A DNA stretch of 64,000 bases from Paramecium tetraurelia (GCF_000165425.1 NW_001799015.1:150510-214509); one strand, 5' to 3'; counted from the stretch's first letter, positions 1 through 12,129 are shown. Numbers and translations are program-made. The notes: generated by a model from the letters alone, not told the origin.

Positions 1-232
1 CGAGTGATCCTCTATAATTGCCATTGAAAGGGTCATCTAGAAAACAAGGAAGACTTTTGTCTGATGCAGTACAATTAAATGAAATCGTGGCATTGCGAAA
101 TAGGATTGAGTCATCAGTAGTTAGTAGATCATCATTGACTTCGACGTACACAATTACATTCATAAATCTAGTTATATAAGTGAGTTAGTGAAATTGGCCT
201 AATCCATCACCACATCTCTAAAACAAGAATGA
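1..232 (+). CDS. 3' end of an unidentified gene (partial)
   Basis: Frame 3 is open from the window edge. A 26-nt intron at 146-171 (GTACAC...TCTAG) joins it to a short last exon that stops at TGA 230-232. The visible tail is about 67 residues, polar and helical, ending ISELVKLAQSITTSLKQE. Without the intron the frame would stop at TGA 189-191 after a less plausible tail. Splicing keeps the phase (2+1). Most of the gene lies outside the window, so no function can be given. It converges on the minus-strand gene ending at 304. Confidence 0.5.
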
Positions 233-303
233 GTGATGTGAATTTCATATGGATTCTTTTCATATGAAATAATTATATATAATATAGGGAATATTCAATC
301 TTG

Positions 304-768
304 TCATATCTCGTATTCTTCCCAGGAGTTTTCTTCCTCCAGAATTTCTTCCACTGGTCTTGGATCCTCATAAAACAACTCTTCCCATGTCATAGCATAT
401 CTATATTTATCTACACAAATGTATCTCATTCCAATACCTTTCAATGCGTCCTGCAACAACTTCTTTCTGCTTCTCTCCAATGTTGGTTTGTACCAAACTC
501 CATATCCCCCAATTTCTATATAGCATTACTATGACAATTACACCTCTTATTGACTTCTGCCTATGCTACAAGTTCAGCCTCCGAAAATTGTCTTTGTTTA
601 TAATAAGCCCACTTTCCAAAGAAATAATATCTGCCCCCATAGAATGCTGTAAATGCAACTCCTCCCAAGACAATAAACTTGATGATATTGTGACAAATGT
701 ACAGGTCTGATTCTTCTCAACCACCATGCATTGGTTTCCCAGACAAAGTTTGTCCACTAATAAACCAT
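304..768 (-). CDS. Small single-pass membrane protein, function unknown
   Basis: The model has three exons and 137 residues, from ATG 766-768 to TGA 304-306. Introns are 678-702 (25 nt, ending AAG) and 516-541 (26 nt, ending TAG). Exons of 66, 136 and 212 nt keep the frame. The N-terminus is Trp-rich (MVYQWTNFVWETNAWW), then comes one hydrophobic segment (FIVLGGVAFTAFYGGRYYFF), then a charged tail ending in an acidic patch (EEILEEENSWEEYEI). The size and layout resemble small accessory subunits of ciliate mitochondrial membrane complexes, but that is only a resemblance. The start lies 28 bp downstream of the stop of the next minus-strand gene. The AAG-ending first intron is the least certain part. 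Confidence 0.6.
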
Positions 769-795
769 TTTTATATTAATAATAATAATATATTA

Positions 796-3430
796 TCATC
801 TGTGTCCTTTCGGTGGCAACTATTATGCTGATCTTATTGGTCTCACAGAATTAGATTGTTGCGATTAATTATCAAACTATTTCATTGACTTTTGAATCTG
901 CTTATTCAATCTCAAATTTAATTCTTGATCTTCTTAACTATCCTCTGCCTCCTCATCATACAGGTTGTGTTATTCATAGAACTCCCTATCTTCCTTGCTC
1001 ATCTTCTTATTCTATTTCTTCTCCTCAAATAGCAACTCCCCTATATCCTACTCCTCCAAAGTGTAATGCTACAATAATTGTTGTTCATCGAACTATCTCA
1101 TTGTATTCGAGTATTTCTTAGCCGACTACGGCAATTTAGGTAATACCTATTGAGTATTTGACCCATATTGGGGAGCTGCTGATTGAATATCCCTCTTTTT
1201 GGCATCAATTTTCGGTTTAACAGCCTTATATTTTGTGGTTTCCTTATATTTGTTGAAGTCTATCATTTGATTCAATTCATGCTTTGTACACTTGGGAGAG
1301 TAAGCCTCTATTTCTTTGACTTACTCTTCAAATGTATTATGCATATTAACATACTGAGGATCAAATATCTCCATCCATTCAGGAGGGAAGGGATTGCAAT
1401 TGTAGTAATTGTCATCAGGAAAGTATACGTTATTATATTTATACAGATTCAATTTGCCAGTATTATATTGTCCATCACAAAACTAAAGATAGAGAAATAT
1501 AATTACCAATCCAACTTAGAGATTCAATATGCAATAATGGCCATTTGCAAAAAACAATAGAACTTAAGCTCTGTGTCTCTGACCTCCCATCTATGAATTT
1601 TTAAAGTGATGTATGGTTTTTGTAGATCCCTCTGCCACGTAATTAACCCACTCTGAACCTTAACACAATCTCATCTTAATCTCTGTTTCTGAGAGGAACT
1701 TCTCAATGTCTGTAGTTTCACTAAAAAAGTAATGGACTCTGATGACATTCAATTTTAGATTCTCATCGTTGACTTAAGCAAATTAATCATCGATTTATCC
1801 TTCTGGAATATCGATAGAATCTGATCTCTCAATTCCACTAAATCTAAGTTATTTTTATTGTGATTGTGAAGTTTGTTATTTATTTGATTTCAAAGTTTAA
1901 TAGTTATCGTCTTTGATGATGTGTGTTTTAAATGATGATTTTGATTGATGTAAACGATATTGCAAAACTATGTTCTTTAGGTCGGTAACAGGATTACCAT
2001 TTAGATCTATCAATTTCTTACCTTACAAATCGACCATCTCTAAATAGAAGAGCAACCTCCATTGATATAGTTATTCATTCAATAAAGCTGGTCTATGTTT
2101 TGGTTTACTATCCATAGGAACTCTGATGATAGCATCCCCTAATGGAATGTTCTATGCTATGGCGAATTTCTGCTCAATTTCAACTAATTCGTGTTCTCCA
2201 ACGATCAACATATAACAAACATCACATACTCTACAAGGTCTGGTAGATAAATGAGATACTTTTATATTGGTCAAGTATTTATTTCGCTTTTTTAAATGTT
2301 ACACTAATTCCCATAATAACTTATAGGTAAGTGTTTTGCTCGCATCGTCTTTTTTGAATATGATGCCACACAACTTGCAATAGACTGAACAAGTCAATTG
2401 ATCAAGTGTCTTCTTTCCTTAGCCCACTCCCTGAATTTCACTCATGGAGATAGCATTTTCCATAATCAATTATTTGCAATTGAATAACCAGATTCTTCCC
2501 TCTGGATCTTAGAGAAAGTCAAAGACACCCGTTTTGATTCTGACAGGGTAATTCTTCTCCAAATAGGTGACAATCTATTCGCAAACCTTCTCGTATTCAT
2601 AGAGTCCCACTCCCTTGATTTATTGAATGGTGAATGAGTTTTATTGTTCTGTGTTGATGGTGGTTTTATTGGTGATAGATTTTTTGGGATTGGGATCGTA
2701 TAATTCCATAACGTTCATGATTCGATAACCGTAATTGGCATGGGAGGATTTTGAATTCTTAGTGTAGAATACTAATCGAACTATGGTTGCTTTCATTACC
2801 CTTGAGATTACGAATCGCTGCTCTAATTTATTGTTATCTAATTAAACTTTTCTCTCTTTTTATTATCGGAATGTGTAGACAGCCTTAGACATATTCCAAT
2901 CCTACCCTGTTTGACCTCTACTTATTATGTACGGATTATCCTAATTCGTAAACACATTGGTTCTCGCATCAAATCTGTCATCTTTAACATGACGTTTCAA
3001 ATATTCCTCGTGAAATTGATGCACCTAATTTAATGGACTTATACTTTATTCTCGAAATCCTAATATCCTATGTCCGTCTTTCTCATCAATTAGCCCGTTG
3101 TTGGGTCCGTGTACATCAAAATGTATGTTTATTCAAAACACATTACACTTTCAGGGATGTTGACTCTTATTTGTTCAGTCGGCAATTTTCCCAGAGCCAA
3201 AGCCTTGTAGAAAAATATTCCTATTAAAGGTTAATGGATTCAAATTAACCTGGTTTGATGGGCCATTTTTGATAATAGTCATCATTCGGAGGATTGAATA
3301 GAATTTTATTCAGAATCTATTGCCAATGCCTCTCCTTCTTCTCGGCTTCAGTTTCTATCTTTGGAGGACTCAATTGCACCGGTTTCTTTTGGGTGATTTG
3401 GGCCTCTGTTAATAAAAATGTATCAGCCAT
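796..3430 (-). CDS. Conserved hypothetical Cys-containing protein, 853 aa
   Basis: The start is ATG 3428-3430 and the stop TGA 796-798. Introns are 3221-3249 (29 nt), 3025-3044 (20 nt) and 1483-1506 (24 nt), all ending TAG. The exons sum to 854 codons. The N-terminus is charged (MADTFLLTEAQITQKKPVQL). The middle holds a Cys cluster, CKLCG...CRVCDVCY, that could bind zinc. The last third is Gln/Glu-rich and probably disordered or coiled. I do not recognise a named family. The central folded region (for example GRIWLFNCKQLI) looks evolutionarily constrained. The gene is divergent from the histidine kinase gene at 3637, with about 200 bp of shared upstream sequence. Confidence 0.7.
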
Positions 3431-3636
3431 TTTATATTATAATTTAAATATTTCAACTCTATAGTTTATGATAATTTATTGTGCATTACCTTAATTGTAA
3501 TTTAAGATTGGTGCCATACTCACTCGTTTCTATTGTTCCACTTCTGAGTTTACCCCTTGTCCCCTCCTTTTCCATTGAATTAATTCTCAAATTGTGCATA
3601 GATAAATTGCATCTTCGTTGACGCTTACTGAAAGAA

Positions 3637-6129
3637 ATGCTTATTGGCTCATAATATAAATAAGGTCCAAATTTAATTAAATCAGTATTCTTGTTATTAA
3701 CTAAATAGGGAACTTTGGGAAATTTATTATATCAAACAATAAAAATGATTTCGTAGTAACACATTCTTATGAGTGATATTTGCTAATTGGGATTGCTAGT
3801 TTACATCAATCTAGGTACGCATTTTCAAATTAAGATAGCCAACTCATTTCTTTAACTCTTCCTTCAAAGTATTCTTTATTCAAGTGGAATAATCATCTCG
3901 CTTTTATGCTACTTTTTGAAAAAGGATACTTGGAATAAAAAGTTGGAAATCATAGGCATAATCTTGAAGATCATCTCGTTGTGGTTTGCGTAATAAGAAA
4001 GTTAGGAATTCATGCTTTGCTCATTAATTTAAAGCTAAATGTTTTTTAAATCTATTGACATAATAAAACAGCCACAATATCCAATTATGATTGTGTTTTA
4101 AATGGCTTTCAATATTTTTCAGATCAGAGGAGTCATCAATAACATTACGATAACATCCCTAAATTTAGTCTAGGTTATTATATTTATTGTATGGTTATAC
4201 AGAGTGTAAAAACACAATATAATAATAGATTAGAGAGTTAAATTGTAAGAAGCCAATGTTATTATAGAAATTGATGAAGGCAGGGATTCTTTAAAATAAC
4301 ATTAGAAATTCATTCAAACTTCCTCAACAAAAAGAGTGATTCTGCCTCAGAATTCCTTAATATTCAATTAAGAATTGGAACTGATAGACTGCTAAATGGA
4401 GTTCGAGAAATTGATGAATCATCAAAGCTATTGTGATTAGGCGATTCAAATAATGTTAAGTTTAAGGTTAAATTATATTTTCGAGAATTAAATCAAGTCT
4501 TGCGAATTAAAATAATTAATGGAGCAATTATCGCTAGATCAAAGGATTTTGGGAGTCATCGATAAAAACGATTACATAAAATACGAAGATCATTTAGTGC
4601 TTCTGAGTTGTTTATTATATGAGGACATCAAATGTTATTAGATTCAAATAGAGCAGGTGCCATTCAAATTGAAGAAGATAGAAATGGAGGAATCTATGGA
4701 AGTGGATATGTGTAGATCCTTGTCTCACGAACTGGGAACCAATTTAAACAGCATAATTACATTTACAGCTATGGCTTTGGAAGACGATAAAGTGGATAAG
4801 TACACTAAATTGAAGTTTTTGGATCCTATATGGATTAATTGTGAGTAATTAAGTCTAATAGTTGGGTCAATACGAGATTATAATTTAATTAATTTGTAGC
4901 AATTTTCATTAAAATTAGAAGAATTGGATGTAGAACAAGAAATTAAATTTATGGTATCTTTATTTTCAGAAAGCATTGAAAGTAAATAAATAAAAGTAGA
5001 TTATAAATTTGATTTGCAATGTTTTACTTTAGTGGGAGACAAAACAAGATTCCGATAAGTTCTATTTCAATTACTTTAAAATGCCATAAAATATACATTT
5101 CAATCATCCATTACGATCGTAGTCGTCAATGACAATTTGGAGTGCAAGGTATTGATTGAAGATGATGGTGTTGGGATGGTAAAGATTTAATAAATCAATT
5201 AGAGTGAAGATGAGGCAAATAATTTAAATTCGTTATTGAAATCCAACAAGTTCATTCGAGTCTCAGAACAATCTGTGGGTATTGGATTGGGTTTAGGAAT
5301 ATCGAATCAATTGGTCAAGAAAATGGGGAATCAAGACAATCAAATAGAACTAAAGAGGATGGCCAAAGGATGTTAATTCAGTTTTGCCATAAAAAACCAT
5401 TTTTATGAATTAACCAAAGAGTTCACGAGGAAGAAATCATCTCGATTGACTAATAGAAGCAATTAAACAATTAGATTTATTTCTGCCAATTCTTATTTCG
5501 AGAATTAGATCAAGGAATAATCTATTTGTTTGAAAGGAAGTATCAATCAAAATAATACAAAAATGTATGTGATTCCATCAACAAAATAAATTAGTTTGAG
5601 TCACGAGATTAAAAGTTAAAAAGAAGAAGATAGCGTTTTATCAATTCATCCCCCAATTTTAAGTCCCAAATTTTAATAATCTATAATCCAATGCAGTTTA
5701 AAAAGCGATTGTTGTTCAAGAGTATTAATTGTTGATGATGAATATTTCAACATTTAATGTTTAAAATTGTTAATGACTAAATATTAATCAAAATGTGATT
5801 CTGCTTATAATGGAAGCGAAGCAATAAACTAAGTGTTGAATAAGAAAAACAACGCCTGCAAAATTTGTGGAAATAAATACTATAGTTTGATATTTTTAGA
5901 TATCAATATGCCAATTATGGATGGATTTAATACTGTGAAAGAATTAAAGAGAATGATGGGCTAATAGATCATTAATAAGGCATTTTGCATAGCGAACACT
6001 GGGTTTTGTGATTTGGAGACTAAATTGAAGAGTTATGAGTCAGGGATGGACTACTATTTAACTAAACCTTTAGATTAGAATGAATTGAATTCGATTTTGA
6101 ATGATATATTTCCTATGATTGACTACTGA
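3637..6129 (+). CDS. Hybrid sensor histidine kinase 1 (membrane, HisKA-HATPase-REC)
   Basis: A single open exon of 830 residues. The N-terminal ~230 residues are hydrophobic, with several membrane segments, for example SSGIIISLLCYFLKK and LVQVIIFIVWLY. The H-box SLSHELGTNLNSI puts the phospho-acceptor His near residue 363. The ATPase domain has an N-box (LFQLLQNAIKYTF), a G1 box (EDDGVGM) and a G2 box (VGIGLGLGISNQL). The C-terminal receiver has VDDE, the phospho-acceptor Asp near 755 in FLDINMPIMDGF, a Thr (ANTGF) and the Lys of LTKPL. Just before the Asp strand is a Cys pair (NACKICGNKYY). The start is the first ATG after an in-frame TGA at about 3619. ATG 3745 is an alternative start. Confidence 0.88.
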
Positions 6130-6238
6130 TTATAATGAATATGTACTATAATTAATTAAATTGAATTGTGTATTGGGGATGTTAATATGAAAAAAAATTA
6201 AATCATTTTAAATAAATTATTAAAAAATAAAAATTCTT

Positions 6239-6641
6239 ATGCCATCAAAGAGAAGAAATAATGGTCGTTCCAAGAAAAATAGAGGACATGTCAAACCAGT
6301 TACATGCTCCAATTGTTGCAGATTAGTTGGCAAAGATAAGGCCATCAAGAGATTCACAGTCAGAGACATTGTTGATGCATCATCAAAAAAGGATATCTTG
6401 GAAGCATCAGCTTATGACACCAAATAATAATAGTCAATTCCAAAATTGTTCGACAAACTCTAAGTAGTGTTTATATTAACCAGAATAGTATTGCGTATCA
6501 TGTGCTATCCATGCTCGTATTGTGAGAGTCAGATCTTCTGAGGACAGAAAAATTCGTGTCATTGAAAGAAAACGACCTGTTTAATAAACAACTTAAAAAA
6601 AGGATGCCCCCAAGGTTTAAGCTCCAGTCGCAGCTCAATGA
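6239..6641 (+). CDS. RPS26: 40S ribosomal protein S26 (eS26)
   Basis: This encodes 125 residues in two exons, with a 25-nt intron at 6464-6488 (GTAGTG...AATAG). The N-terminus [20 protein letters not shown] and the motif [21 protein letters not shown] match eS26 closely. The zinc-binding Cys pairs CSNC and CVSC are both present, the second only after splicing ([20 protein letters not shown]). Length and motif order fit the family. The protein is a structural component of the small ribosomal subunit near the mRNA exit. It is followed at 108 bp by RPL21 on the same strand. TAA and TAG read as Gln in the tail, so the standard code would truncate it. Confidence 0.97.
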
Positions 6642-6749
6642 TCTATATATTACAAACATACATTAATAAATTTAAATTTCCTATTCAATCAAGGGCTTTC
6701 TAATTATGTGAGTATAAATAATTTAAAAAAAAATTAATATCTTCAAAAA

Positions 6750-7250
6750 ATGACACATAGTTATGGTTTGAAAAAAGGTACAAGAAGCAAGTTTGCTAAA
6801 CCCTTCAGAGGACATGGAAACATTAGCATTCGCAAAACACTCCAAACCTTCAAAAGAGGTACATTCCCATCATGAATCTTAGGTGATTTCGTCGATATTT
6901 TGGTTGATGGTGCATAACACAAGGGTGTCCCCTTCTAATATTATCATGGACGTACTGCCAGAGTATTCAATGTCAATCCAAGAGGAATTGGTGTCTCATT
7001 ACAAAGAAGAGTCAGAGGTAGATATGTCGAGAAGAGATTCCATGTCAGAGCTGATCATTTGAGACCATCAAAATGCAGAGAGGAATTTGTTAAGAGAGTC
7101 CAAGAGAACGATAAAAAGAAAACAGAAGCCAATAAATAAAAAAAACATATTTCAACCAAAAGACAACCAGTCCTCCCAAGAAATGCTGAAGTCGTCAAAC
7201 CAACAGCTACAGTCTTTTAACATCCAAAAGCATTTGTAGAAATTATTTGA
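6750..7250 (+). CDS. RPL21: 60S ribosomal protein L21 (eL21)
   Basis: This encodes 158 residues with a 24-nt intron at 6859-6882 (GTACAT...CTTAG). The start MTHSYGLKKGTRSKFAKPFR, the segment GDFVDILVDGAQHKGVPFQY, YHGRTARVFNV and RVRGRYVEKRFHVRADHLRP are diagnostic of eL21. The C-terminal basic part EEFVKRVQENDKKKTEANKQ also fits. The protein is a structural component of the large ribosomal subunit. The gene sits directly downstream of RPS26 on the same strand, so the two may share a chromatin environment. Each is probably transcribed from its own short upstream region. Confidence 0.97.
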
Positions 7251-7454
7251 AATATAATACAATAAGTATATCTATACATCAATATTTAATATTAATTATT
7301 AGATGATCAACAAGAACAGTCTTTACTCCTTTTTCGAATGATCCTTCTCTTCTCTCATTACTTTCCACCTCCATTCCTCCTTTGAATTTCATTATATGAG
7401 ATTTATAATATTGCTTAGATTAATATTATTTATAATTTTTGAGAATATTCATAG

Positions 7455-9198
7455 ATGTAATCCAAAGACTTTTAATTGTAATTAGATTTTTAAGCTTTAA
7501 GAGAATCATAAATACAACTGGACAATATTATTGATCAAATTTAAAAATAAAAACAATCACAATCCTTAAAATTAAATTAACTTTCATCATCCAATTTCGA
7601 ATTCACTTAAACCTTATAGTAATTTGCTATTTCCAATTCCCCCATCAAAGACACTGATAATAATAGTAAATTACCCAATTCAAAGGATTCTGAATAAGAG
7701 AAGCTGAAAATTTAGAAGGCTGATGATTTGAAAAAGAAAGGGAACAATTACTATTGTAATGCTAATTATTAATAAGCCATCCTCATGTATACTGAGGCTC
7801 TGCAATTGATTTAAGATAATGTGGTCTTATGGCTCAATAGAGCTATCTCATATATCAAATTAAATTAATTTCATCAAGCAATTGAAGATTGTTCAAAAGT
7901 ATTGGAAATTGCTAATTAAGGGAAGGATGCCTTGAAGGCCAATAGTGATAACTGTTTTAAAGCATACTTAAGAAGAGCATTTGCATACTTTAAGGTGAAT
8001 TAATTTGCTCTCGCTCTATCCGATATTGAGTAGGCCTTGATTATTGATCCAAAGAGTTTAGAAGCTGAGAAGTTGAAAATGGATGTTGAAAGATAATGTG
8101 TACAAAAATAGAAGAGTTAATAAGAGATCAATAATGTTACTCCCAAGAAAAAGATTGTTGATTCAGAATTGAATTATTAGGACGTTATTGACAACTTCTT
8201 TTAACAAAAAGACAACTTTGATCTCTTTCGAGCATTATAAGTGATGTAGAAGAATACTGATGAAGCAGCTGCCTATTTCTATGATAAGAAGGGAATTGAA
8301 ACTTTAATATAAATAATTTAATCGGATGAAGAAGTCTAACATGATTAATACAACGTATTTTATCTTAAAAAATTAGTTGATGGCTAGTCTCCCAGCAATG
8401 ATCTTATAATGCTATTAAGAAAACAACTAGTTATACTAAGAGTAATTCATAAGAAAATACAATGGAGTTGATCTCTTGATTCAGAAAATAATCAGCTTGC
8501 TAGATAAGGCCAATAATAAAAAGAATTCAGCAATTTACGATTGCATCAAAGATTATATTGATGCTTTAAATATTATGACAGATAACAAAATAAGGAATCT
8601 TATTTAATCAAATCCAAATTTTGAAACCAAATTTTATTCTTAAATATTCTGTCCAATCCTAAGTCTACATCAAACTGAAATCGAACTAACAACCTCATTA
8701 TTAAGTTTAAGTGCCAACCTATGTTTTGATGTAAATAGTTCCATTAGAATTGTATTTTATAACAAATTTGATGATATGATAATTGCAGTGATTCAAATTT
8801 TAGAAAATGCTAAATTGAGTCTCTCCTCATGTAATTTACTAGTATAATTGTTTAATTATTTGTCAAACTTGTTAATTGAAGAGTAATTTAGACAAAAATT
8901 TCTGAGCCAAGACTTCAATAAAGAATTTTTTAAATAGTTTTTCGATATTTTAAAAAAACTTGATTTGCATTTTAAAGAACTGTTATAAATTTAATTAGGC
9001 TTTCTAATTAATCTTTTGTATCAAAATGAGATAATCCATTCCGAGTATCTGATATTTGAATTGAGAACTCTGCCTAGCTTATTTGCATAATTTAGTCTAT
9101 CTAAAGATGCGATAATTTTGGAAAGAATAGAAATTCTTCAATCCTTTTTATAGATTCGAAAATATTATTTATTTAATTAGAAAACCAAAAGCAATTGA
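7455..9198 (+). CDS. TPR protein with armadillo-like C-terminus (UNC-45/co-chaperone-like)
   Basis: This encodes 573 residues in two exons; the 22-nt intron is 8355-8376 (GTATTT...AATTAG). After a ~90-residue Gln-rich leader there are about three TPR units: KADDLKKKGNNYYCNANYQQ...ALQL, NRAISYIKLNQFHQAIEDCS and YLRRAFAYFKVNQFALALSD. This is the usual arrangement of an HSP90/HSP70-binding TPR domain. The remaining ~300 residues are all-helical with repeated hydrophobic pairs, like ARM/HEAT repeats. Known UNC-45/CRO1 proteins combine these parts, but no signature beyond the layout is visible. It resembles the TPR protein at 13553-16088, and each of the two lies near a histidine kinase gene. Confidence 0.75.
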
Positions 9199-9224
9199 GA
9201 TGAAAATAAGTTGATAATTTAATT

Positions 9225-10640
9225 CAATTTGATGTGTTTATATTTTATTATATAGTATTATAAACAATTAGAATTCTTATTAATTATTTATATTAGATTT
9301 GGAAGTTTGATTGTTTAGAACAATGATTTCTAAAGAATGAATTCATCAAGGTAATTTTATTTGATAGAAGAACACCTATCTTAATGAAGTCATTATTTTT
9401 AATTTCAAATCAATTAATTACTCAGTTTAACTCATAAGCATTGTAAAAATACTAAGTTCTTAGAGATTGAAACAAATATTGAAATATCATGGATTCTTGA
9501 AAGTGGATAATAATTGATGAATTAAGTGAAAGGTAAGAAAAAAATCATTCAGTATGATATTTAATTACTGAAATTTTACCACAAATAACAAATAGATAGT
9601 TGGTATAAGTAAATGGATGTCTGACTATGGTAATAGTATTATTTTAGAAAGTTGATATACTGTTATGTGCAACTTAAAGGAATTGTTAAAATCCTTCAGA
9701 TCTATAACTATATTAAGACATACTAAGTTTAATGTTTGGATATCTAAATTTAATTACAATTTAATCAGAAATAGTTTTCTGGAATAATTCCTTATTTTTA
9801 TAATAAGGAGATTTATCAAGAATTTTTAATGAAGAATTGAAATTAATTAAAAATCAATTTATCAATAAAAACAAGAACTATAATAGCATCTAAGATCAGA
9901 AATTTACTTGCCTTATGAAGTGGAAAAAAAAGACGATCAATTCCTGGTTTAAAGATTTTGAATATATTCTATATATGAAATTTGCACTTCAATCAAAAGA
10001 AATAAATTATAATTTCAAAATATTTAATCAACTACCAAGCGGGTTTAAAACTAAAACAAGGGGCTGTTCTAGGTTCTTTAGAGTTTTAAAATCTTGTAAT
10101 TAGATGCCACATTACAAAAGCATTAAAGTTAACTGATTTCTACTTTTAACTGCTCTTATTCTTAATCCTAATTCCAATAATGACCGACTTAATTAATTTA
10201 ATAGTAAAATGTATAATGTAGAACCCATCAGTTTATCAAAATCATAAACTTCAGAATGCTGCTTAAATAACAGAAGTACCACTTTAGCACATAATAAGAT
10301 AATCGCTTTTGAAAAACGCATAAAATCTTTGTAGAGTCATTTACCTAGATTTTTAAGAAGTGAACTTCTTTATAACCATTTTGGAATATTGCGTTGGGTA
10401 TTTTGAATAACAGAAGCTGATTGGTTTGAAAGAATACTATCTTAAATAATTTTTGCATTGTCTGTTAAAGCACCTCGGATATAAATGAGGTATATATTTT
10501 GACAGACATATTGATTACAACGCTAGAGTCTGAAATAGTTTGTCTGACAGCAGCAAACTTAATATAGAATGATGACAAAAAAAGAGAGAAAAATGATGAA
10601 AGTTCATAAGAGATCTACTTATATGTTTTAATTCAATTTA
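9225..10640 (+). pseudogene. Decayed helical-repeat gene, possibly a karyopherin relic
   Basis: No intact model spans this 1.4-kb gap. One plus-strand frame from about 9560 to 10137 reads as helical HEAT-like protein (for example QLYQDILSLMFGYLNLI, EIVFWNNSLFL). Upstream, the same frame is broken by several TGA codons near 9465-9500. A shifted frame from ATG 10181 to TGA about 10484 gives another helical stretch (ITILEYCVGYFEQQKLIG), and a third frame continues to about 10640. The leucine-rich helices and the EIVFWNN-type motif vaguely recall importin/exportin proteins. A real gene with unrecognised introns cannot be excluded. Confidence 0.3.
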
Positions 10641-10649
10641 TTATTAAAT

Positions 10650-11042
10650 TCATATTCCTTTTTTCAATATTGAAGTAGTTGGATATCTAAAGAGTTTAAG
10701 GTTTGTTCCAGTTTGTTTTTGGTAGAGAATCAAATCCTCGCTCACCATAACTGGAGGATCTGATTCTTCAAACAAGAGGACAACTTCTAATTCATTGAAA
10801 CTGACTTTTCTTGATTCCTTTTTTTCGGAATTCAATCTATTGATAAAAAAGGTTTCTCTAAATTCTTTGACTTGAGAAATACTCGGCTCATCTTCATAAT
10901 ATACTTCATCTATGGATGTGTCTGTGCTGGTGTATGAGCATTGCATAGTTTGAATATTTTTATTAATATTAATAAGATTTGTGGTGTAATTATCAACAAC
11001 ATTAAAAAGTGAGATTACATCTGTATATAAATTTAATTTCAA
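10650..11042 (-). CDS. Small protein with a PP1-docking-like KVSF motif
   Basis: An uninterrupted 130-residue frame from ATG to TGA 10650-10652, with no internal TAA or TAG. It is acidic and Ser/Thr-rich in the middle (YTSTDTSIDEVYYEDEPSIS). It then has ESRKVSFNELEVVLLFEE, where KVSF followed by acidic residues matches the RVxF docking motif of protein phosphatase 1 regulators. The end is basic (TTSILKKGI). PP1 regulator is therefore an inference from a four-residue motif. No other family is recognised. The gene is 429 bp downstream of the next minus-strand stop. Confidence 0.6.
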   Translation of the reverse strand: MKLNLYTDVISLFNVVDNYTTNLININKNIQTMQCSYTSTDTSIDEVYYEDEPSISQVKEFRETFFINRLNSEKKESRKVSFNELEVVLLFEESDPPVMVSEDLILYQKQTGTNLKLFRYPTTSILKKGI

Positions 11043-11470
11043 TTATAATCTAAAAATACCAAATATTTATGAGTGATTATTATTGATTTTTACATAATAA
11101 ATTGAGTTTATTAAATTAATTAAAATGTTTGTAAGTTACTAAATCCATTAAACTTCATTCTCTTTTATGTATAAGAATAAAAAGCGATTTACATAAATGT
11201 TAACAATTAATTTATAAAATGAGTTGTAATGATATCAATTCTTCTTCTGATTAAACTTCCCATTTGATATTTGAACCTTCTCCAATCCATTTTTCTTATT
11301 TATTTATTATTTATTATCTTTCAGAATTGACTCCAAGAACTTCCGATCAGAGTATCTGTTTAATAGCTCTTTTGAATCATTTCCATTCTATTATTAATAT
11401 TGATGCTTGAAATTTTTCATCAAAATTAGAGTGTCCTAATACACATCTTAATTAATTGATTGTATGTTAG
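11043..11470. other. Intergenic stretch with two weak short ORFs
   Basis: This lies between two minus-strand genes. ATG 11219 opens a 63-codon plus-strand frame ending TGA 11408-11410 (MSCNDINSSSDQTSHLIFEP...). A minus-strand frame of about 83 codons runs from about 11299 towards 11042. Neither has a recognisable motif. With only one stop codon in this code, random frames of this size are common, so neither is called as a gene. Confidence 0.3.
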
Positions 11471-12129
11471 TCACTTCGCATTTGCCTACTTTTTGGGGTG
11501 AATACTACTGAGTGGCTCCCGAATTGAGTTTTTACATATTATCAACACATCTATCGTACCACTCTGAGAGATAAAGGAATATGTGATGTTTCTCCTTTGA
11601 AAAATATTTTAAATTAAGATACTTTAATCTTAAGCTTGGGATTTAGACGAAGCTTCGATTATGCTGTCACATCTAATTGAGACTACTACGGCACCAACAA
11701 AGGATTCAGCAACACTGTGGCCTATATTGGCATACTTCATTTTATATTTATGGTATATACATGACTTCATCAATTTACTTTGGACCTTCTTGAGTCTCAC
11801 TGCTCTTTGTCTCCTGGTTTGGCTTGAATAATAAGCTTTAAATACCTTGGAACGCTTTCGTTTCAATAAGGCTGCCTTAATAAAAACTAAAGTTAAAGGT
11901 GACTTACCTCCTCTAATTTTTGTTATTCTTCTATCCTCTGCAAATACGATTTCAATTTTCTCTCCTCTCTGCTTGATGCCTGTTCCTTTATGTAATAATT
12001 TTAATTTGATGATTATTTCCTATTCCCCAATCGATGAACCTTATATTATTTCCTCTATTGTCCTTCCTATGAAGATGGTTGACTGAGGTTATCCAGACTT
12101 TCAGGCTTAGATAGATCATTCGCACTCAT
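11471..12129 (-). CDS. Basic helical protein of unknown function, 208 aa
   Basis: The start is ATG 12127-12129 and the stop TGA 11471-11473, with one 32-nt intron at 11876-11907 (GTAAGT...ATTAAG). A shorter TAG acceptor inside that intron would put the second exon out of frame, so the AAG acceptor decides the model. The N-terminus is Ser/Gln-rich and charged. The middle is a basic Arg/Lys helix (KRKRSKVFKAYYSSQTRRQR) that could be a nuclear or calmodulin-binding segment. The tail is mixed. No family is recognised. Divergent from the membrane-protein gene at 12618. Confidence 0.6.

Noticed and set aside
301-1560. Plus-strand frames at 301-534, 885-1121 and 1183-1560
   Set aside because: They are antisense to the spliced minus-strand genes at 304-768 and 796-3430, which keep phase across introns.
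3431-3636. Minus-strand frame starting MEKEGTRGKLRSG near 3580
   Set aside because: It is short, has no motif, and lies in the divergent promoter region between two well-supported genes.
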